Below, piece after piece: positions 6,289 to 8,258 of a DNA stretch of 8,258 nucleotides. Every line of letters begins with the position of its first letter. Within the stretch, counting starts at the first letter, position 1. Source of the DNA: JBFLVN01 sp040758475 (lineage in GTDB: Bacteria; JAGRBM01); the NCBI GenBank assembly GCA_040758475.1, contig JBFLVN010000164.1, positions 1 to 8,258 of the forward strand, given 5' to 3'. A model generated the notes under the pieces. That model did no database searches. It was given only the letters and a program-made list of their open reading frames with translations, and was not told the origin of the DNA. The position numbers and the translations under genes are program-made.

Positions 6289-6471
6289 CGCGTTTCTTCC
6301 GCCGGGCTCCGGTTAGCCACCCCCTCACCTGCCTTTTCAGGATAGTCGGGCTCCCCGGGCTTAAAAACCCGGCTGTTACCCTTGGTCATTTCCCGCCAAC
6401 TTGCGCTTTTGGCCCTCCGGCGTTTTTCTTCCCCTGCCGCTTGGGGCCCCCGCGGGGTGCCGCTATTCTGT

Positions 6472-6490
6472 GCGCCGCAAAAAGCGGCGC
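6472..6490. other. Strong hairpin in the divergent spacer, with a competing partner
   Basis: GCGCCGC (6472-6478) and GCGGCGC (6484-6490) form a perfect 7-bp GC stem with an AAAAA loop. The right side, within AAAAGCGGC (6480-6488), can pair instead with GCCGCTTTT (6527-6535), so the two structures exclude each other. It lies in the 281-nt spacer between the nucleotidyltransferase gene (start 6288) and pepA (start 6570). On the pepA strand it is upstream of the start codon; on the other strand it is upstream of the nucleotidyltransferase. It could be a leader structure, a terminator remnant or a small RNA. No known riboswitch class was recognised. The rest of the spacer shows only weaker repeats and no convincing promoter. 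Confidence 0.45.
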
Positions 6491-6504
6491 TGGGGAGCCA
6501 ATTT

Positions 6505-6520
6505 TGGTAATTTTTGACCA
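6505..6520. promoter_or_regulatory. Candidate operator-like inverted repeat
   Basis: TGGTAATTTTTGACCA has 4-bp inverted ends (TGGT/ACCA) around an AT-rich centre, within the most AT-rich part of the spacer. It includes TTGACC (6514-6519), one base off a -35 box for the pepA strand, but no good -10 follows at 16-18 nt. It could be a repressor site or part of a divergent promoter for pepA and the nucleotidyltransferase pair. The repeat is short enough to be chance. Confidence 0.25.
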
Positions 6521-6569
6521 GTTTTTGCCGCTTTTCCCACGTTCTCATTGAAAGGGGAGCCGCCTCCGG

Positions 6570-8102
6570 GTGGCCAATTCCTTAATGAAACCAACGGTTT
6601 CCGCTAGCGACCCCTATACACTTTACCACCATCTTCTCGTGCTCTTTTGCGAGGAGGGCGGGAATATCCTGGCTGGCCACAAGAGTCAACCCGCTGAAAT
6701 CACTCAACTTTTGACGGAAGCGGCCCAGCGCCTCAAGTTCAAGGGGGCCGCGGGCAAGGACCTCCTCATTGCCGCGACGGGCAAGCCCAAGACCCCCCAG
6801 ATCCTGCTGGTGGGCATTGGAAAGGCCGCGGAGCTGGATGCGGATGTCCTCCGCAATGCCGGGGCCCAGGCCGCCCGGCAGGCCCGGCGCGTGGGGGCCG
6901 AGCGGGTGGGGCTCGTTTTCCCGGCCCGGACCCTCGCCAAGGGGGGGGCCGAAGGGGCCGCCCGGGCGCTCGGGGAAGGGTTCCTCCTCGGGCTCTATTC
7001 GTTCCGCAAGTTCAAGACGGGCGAGGAACCTACCGACGCGGGTTCCAAGGTCCGGGAGCTTTTCGCCTACCCCGCCACGGGGAGCGCCAAGGAAAAAGCC
7101 GGTTGGCAGCAGGCCCTCGCCCTGGCCGCCTCACTCGCCCGGGCCGTTAATCTGGCCCGGGATCTCTCAAACGCCCCGGCCAACGAGATGACCCCCTCCA
7201 AGATGGCCGAGGAAGCCCAGCGCATCGCCCGGCTGGGGGGGATCAGTTGCAAGATCCTGGGCCGCGAAGAGATGCGCAAGGAGCGCATGGGCGGCGTCCT
7301 CGCCGTCTCCCAGGGCACGGATACCCCGCCCAAGTTCATTGTCCTCGAATACAAGGGCGCCAAGAAGAAATCCGATCCGCCGGTGGTCGTGGTGGGGAAG
7401 GGGATCACCTTCGATACGGGGGGGATTTCCCTCAAGCCCGCCGCTGGCATGGAAGAGATGAAGCACGACATGTCGGGGGCGGCGGCGGTGATCGGCCTCT
7501 TCGACGTGCTTCGGGATTTAAAGCCCAAGGTGAACGTAATCGGCCTTGCCCCTTGCACGGAGAACATGCCCTCCGGGAAGGCCTACCGCCCCGGCGACGT
7601 GGTGGTGACGCGCTCCGGGAAGACCGTGGAAATCCTCAACACGGACGCCGAGGGGCGCATGATCCTCTGCGACGCCTTGGATTACGCCAAGAAGTACGAG
7701 CCCAAGTGCATCATCGACCTGGCGACCCTCACGGGCGCTTGCGTGATCGCCTTGGGCCACGCGGCGGCGGGCCTCATGACGAACAACGAGAATTTGAAGA
7801 ACGCCCTTGTTGCCGCCGCCGATGCGAGCGGCGACCGGGCCTGGCCCCTTCCGCTCTACAAGGAGTATTCGGAAGCCGTAAAGAGCGAGATCGCGGACCT
7901 CAAGAACACGGGCGGCCGCGACGCGGGTGCCCTGACGGGTGGGGCCTTCCTCAAGGAATTCGTCGACAAGAAGACGCCCTGGGTCCACCTGGACATCGCG
8001 GGGACGGCGTGGCTCACCAAACCCAGTGGCTATTTCGGCAAAGGGGCGACGGGATACGGCGTCCGGCTCCTTGCCGAATACCTCAAGAGCGTTTCCAAAT
8101 AA
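6570..8102 (+). CDS. pepA: Leucyl aminopeptidase, M17 family
   Basis: Cytosolic metallo-aminopeptidase, normally a hexamer with two metal ions per subunit, that removes N-terminal residues (preferring Leu and similar) from peptides. The 510-residue length is typical. The N-terminal domain (about 14-170) is the variable M17 domain and includes ILLVGIGKA (78-86). The catalytic domain has VGKGITFDTGGISLKP (275-290), MKHDMSG (297-303) and NTDAEGR (357-363). From these, the metal ligands are K277, D282, D300, D359 and E361, and the catalytic pair K289 and R363. Each sits seven positions after its counterpart in E. coli PepA, so the site is complete. Start: GTG at 6570 with GGGGAG (6554-6559) 10 nt upstream, slightly long. 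ATG at residue 6 is possible but has no ribosome site. Some M17 enzymes also bind DNA, which cannot be judged here. The gene is alone on its strand and ends in a terminator. Confidence 0.97.
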   Translation: MANSLMKPTVSASDPYTLYHHLLVLFCEEGGNILAGHKSQPAEITQLLTEAAQRLKFKGAAGKDLLIAATGKPKTPQILLVGIGKAAELDADVLRNAGAQAARQARRVGAERVGLVFPARTLAKGGAEGAARALGEGFLLGLYSFRKFKTGEEPTDAGSKVRELFAYPATGSAKEKAGWQQALALAASLARAVNLARDLSNAPANEMTPSKMAEEAQRIARLGGISCKILGREEMRKERMGGVLAVSQGTDTPPKFIVLEYKGAKKKSDPPVVVVGKGITFDTGGISLKPAAGMEEMKHDMSGAAAVIGLFDVLRDLKPKVNVIGLAPCTENMPSGKAYRPGDVVVTRSGKTVEILNTDAEGRMILCDALDYAKKYEPKCIIDLATLTGACVIALGHAAAGLMTNNENLKNALVAAADASGDRAWPLPLYKEYSEAVKSEIADLKNTGGRDAGALTGGAFLKEFVDKKTPWVHLDIAGTAWLTKPSGYFGKGATGYGVRLLAEYLKSVSK

Positions 8103-8123
8103 CTACCCGCTTGAAGGCGTACG

Positions 8124-8154
8124 AAGGGGCCCTTTTCAGGGCCCCTTTGCTTTT
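8124..8154 (+). terminator. Intrinsic terminator after pepA
   Basis: AAGGGGCCCT (8124-8133) pairs perfectly with AGGGCCCCTT (8138-8147) around a TTTC loop, followed by TGCTTTT (8148-8154). It begins 21 nt after the pepA stop. The T-run is interrupted but the stem is very stable. Confidence 0.88.
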
Positions 8155-8163
8155 GGGGCGTGA

Positions 8164-8258
8164 ATGGAATTTAACCCCGTCTTTAAAGTGTCTTCATGGG
8201 GGCAGGGTATTGTCCTGGTTGTCAGCGATCCCATCCCCCTGATTCCCTCTTCCTCCTG
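8164..8258 (+). CDS. Possible start of a further gene, cut by the window edge
   Basis: An ATG at 8164, with GGGG 5 nt upstream, opens a frame that stays open for 31 codons to the window end (begins MEFNPVFKVSSWGQG). It lies just after the pepA terminator, where a new gene could begin. The translation matches nothing I recognise, no promoter is clear, and 31 open codons are common by chance. Treat it as unconfirmed; the stretch may be non-coding. Confidence 0.15.
   Translation, partial: MEFNPVFKVSSWGQGIVLVVSDPIPLIPSSS

Noticed and set aside
6355..6372. CCGGG/CCCGG stem resembling a tRNA anticodon arm
   Set aside because: The loop is 8 nt, not 7, and no acceptor stem, D-arm or TTC-type T-arm can be found around it.
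6285..6548. 87-residue minus-strand frame whose stop overlaps the nucleotidyltransferase GTG start by GTGA
   Set aside because: The 4-nt stop-start overlap is suggestive, but the frame runs through the hairpins of the spacer, its sequence is low in hydrophobic core and looks like translated non-coding DNA, and no ribosome site stands out. Conservation in relatives would revive it.
7247..8242. 331-residue plus-strand frame over the 3' half of pepA
   Set aside because: Shifted frame of pepA that runs through the pepA terminator; Arg, Gly and Pro rich with no motif.
1..8258. CRISPR array, tRNA, rRNA, insertion sequence or known riboswitch
   Set aside because: No regularly spaced direct repeats, cloverleaf, rRNA-like stretch, transposase or recognisable riboswitch core was seen on either strand.

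Overview
This is a GC-rich bacterial chromosomal window with six well-supported protein genes and one very likely small gene. No rRNA, tRNA, CRISPR array, insertion sequence or phage gene was seen. Cell-envelope traits (a Sec signal peptide on a small soluble protein, a polytopic TPR membrane enzyme) and c-di-GMP signalling suggest a free-living, probably Gram-negative bacterium. A deltaproteobacterial-like or uncultured GC-rich lineage is possible, but the sequence does not fix the phylum.

Layout. Positions 1-189 are non-coding and hold a strong nested inverted repeat (17-103). On the minus strand, a GGDEF-PilZ diguanylate cyclase (2733-1540) is followed after about 45 nt by seryl-tRNA synthetase serS (1494-190), probably in one transcript. 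From about 2750 the orientation flips. A short divergent region leads to a small secreted charged protein with an internal duplication (2929-3336), which is closed by a clear intrinsic terminator (3361-3394). Next comes a 707-residue membrane protein (3449-5572) that joins a GT-C/TMTC-type glycosyltransferase core to about seven C-terminal TPRs.

Convergent to it, with only 7 nt between stop codons, is a minus-strand pair: a minimal nucleotidyltransferase of the AbiEii/MNT-like kind (6288-5776) overlapping by 17 nt a 70-residue partner (5792-5580). This pair is the most accessory-looking part of the window and could be a toxin-antitoxin-like or protein-modifying module. A 281-nt spacer with several hairpins separates it from the divergent M17 leucyl aminopeptidase pepA (6570-8102), which ends in another clear terminator (8124-8154). 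The last 100 nt hold at most the start of a further gene.

How the genes fit together. serS (translation) and pepA (peptide turnover) are housekeeping genes. The cyclase would make c-di-GMP and could sense it through its own PilZ domain. The secreted protein and TMTC-like enzyme act at or outside the membrane. The nucleotidyltransferase pair is functionally separate. No pathway clearly unites the whole window.
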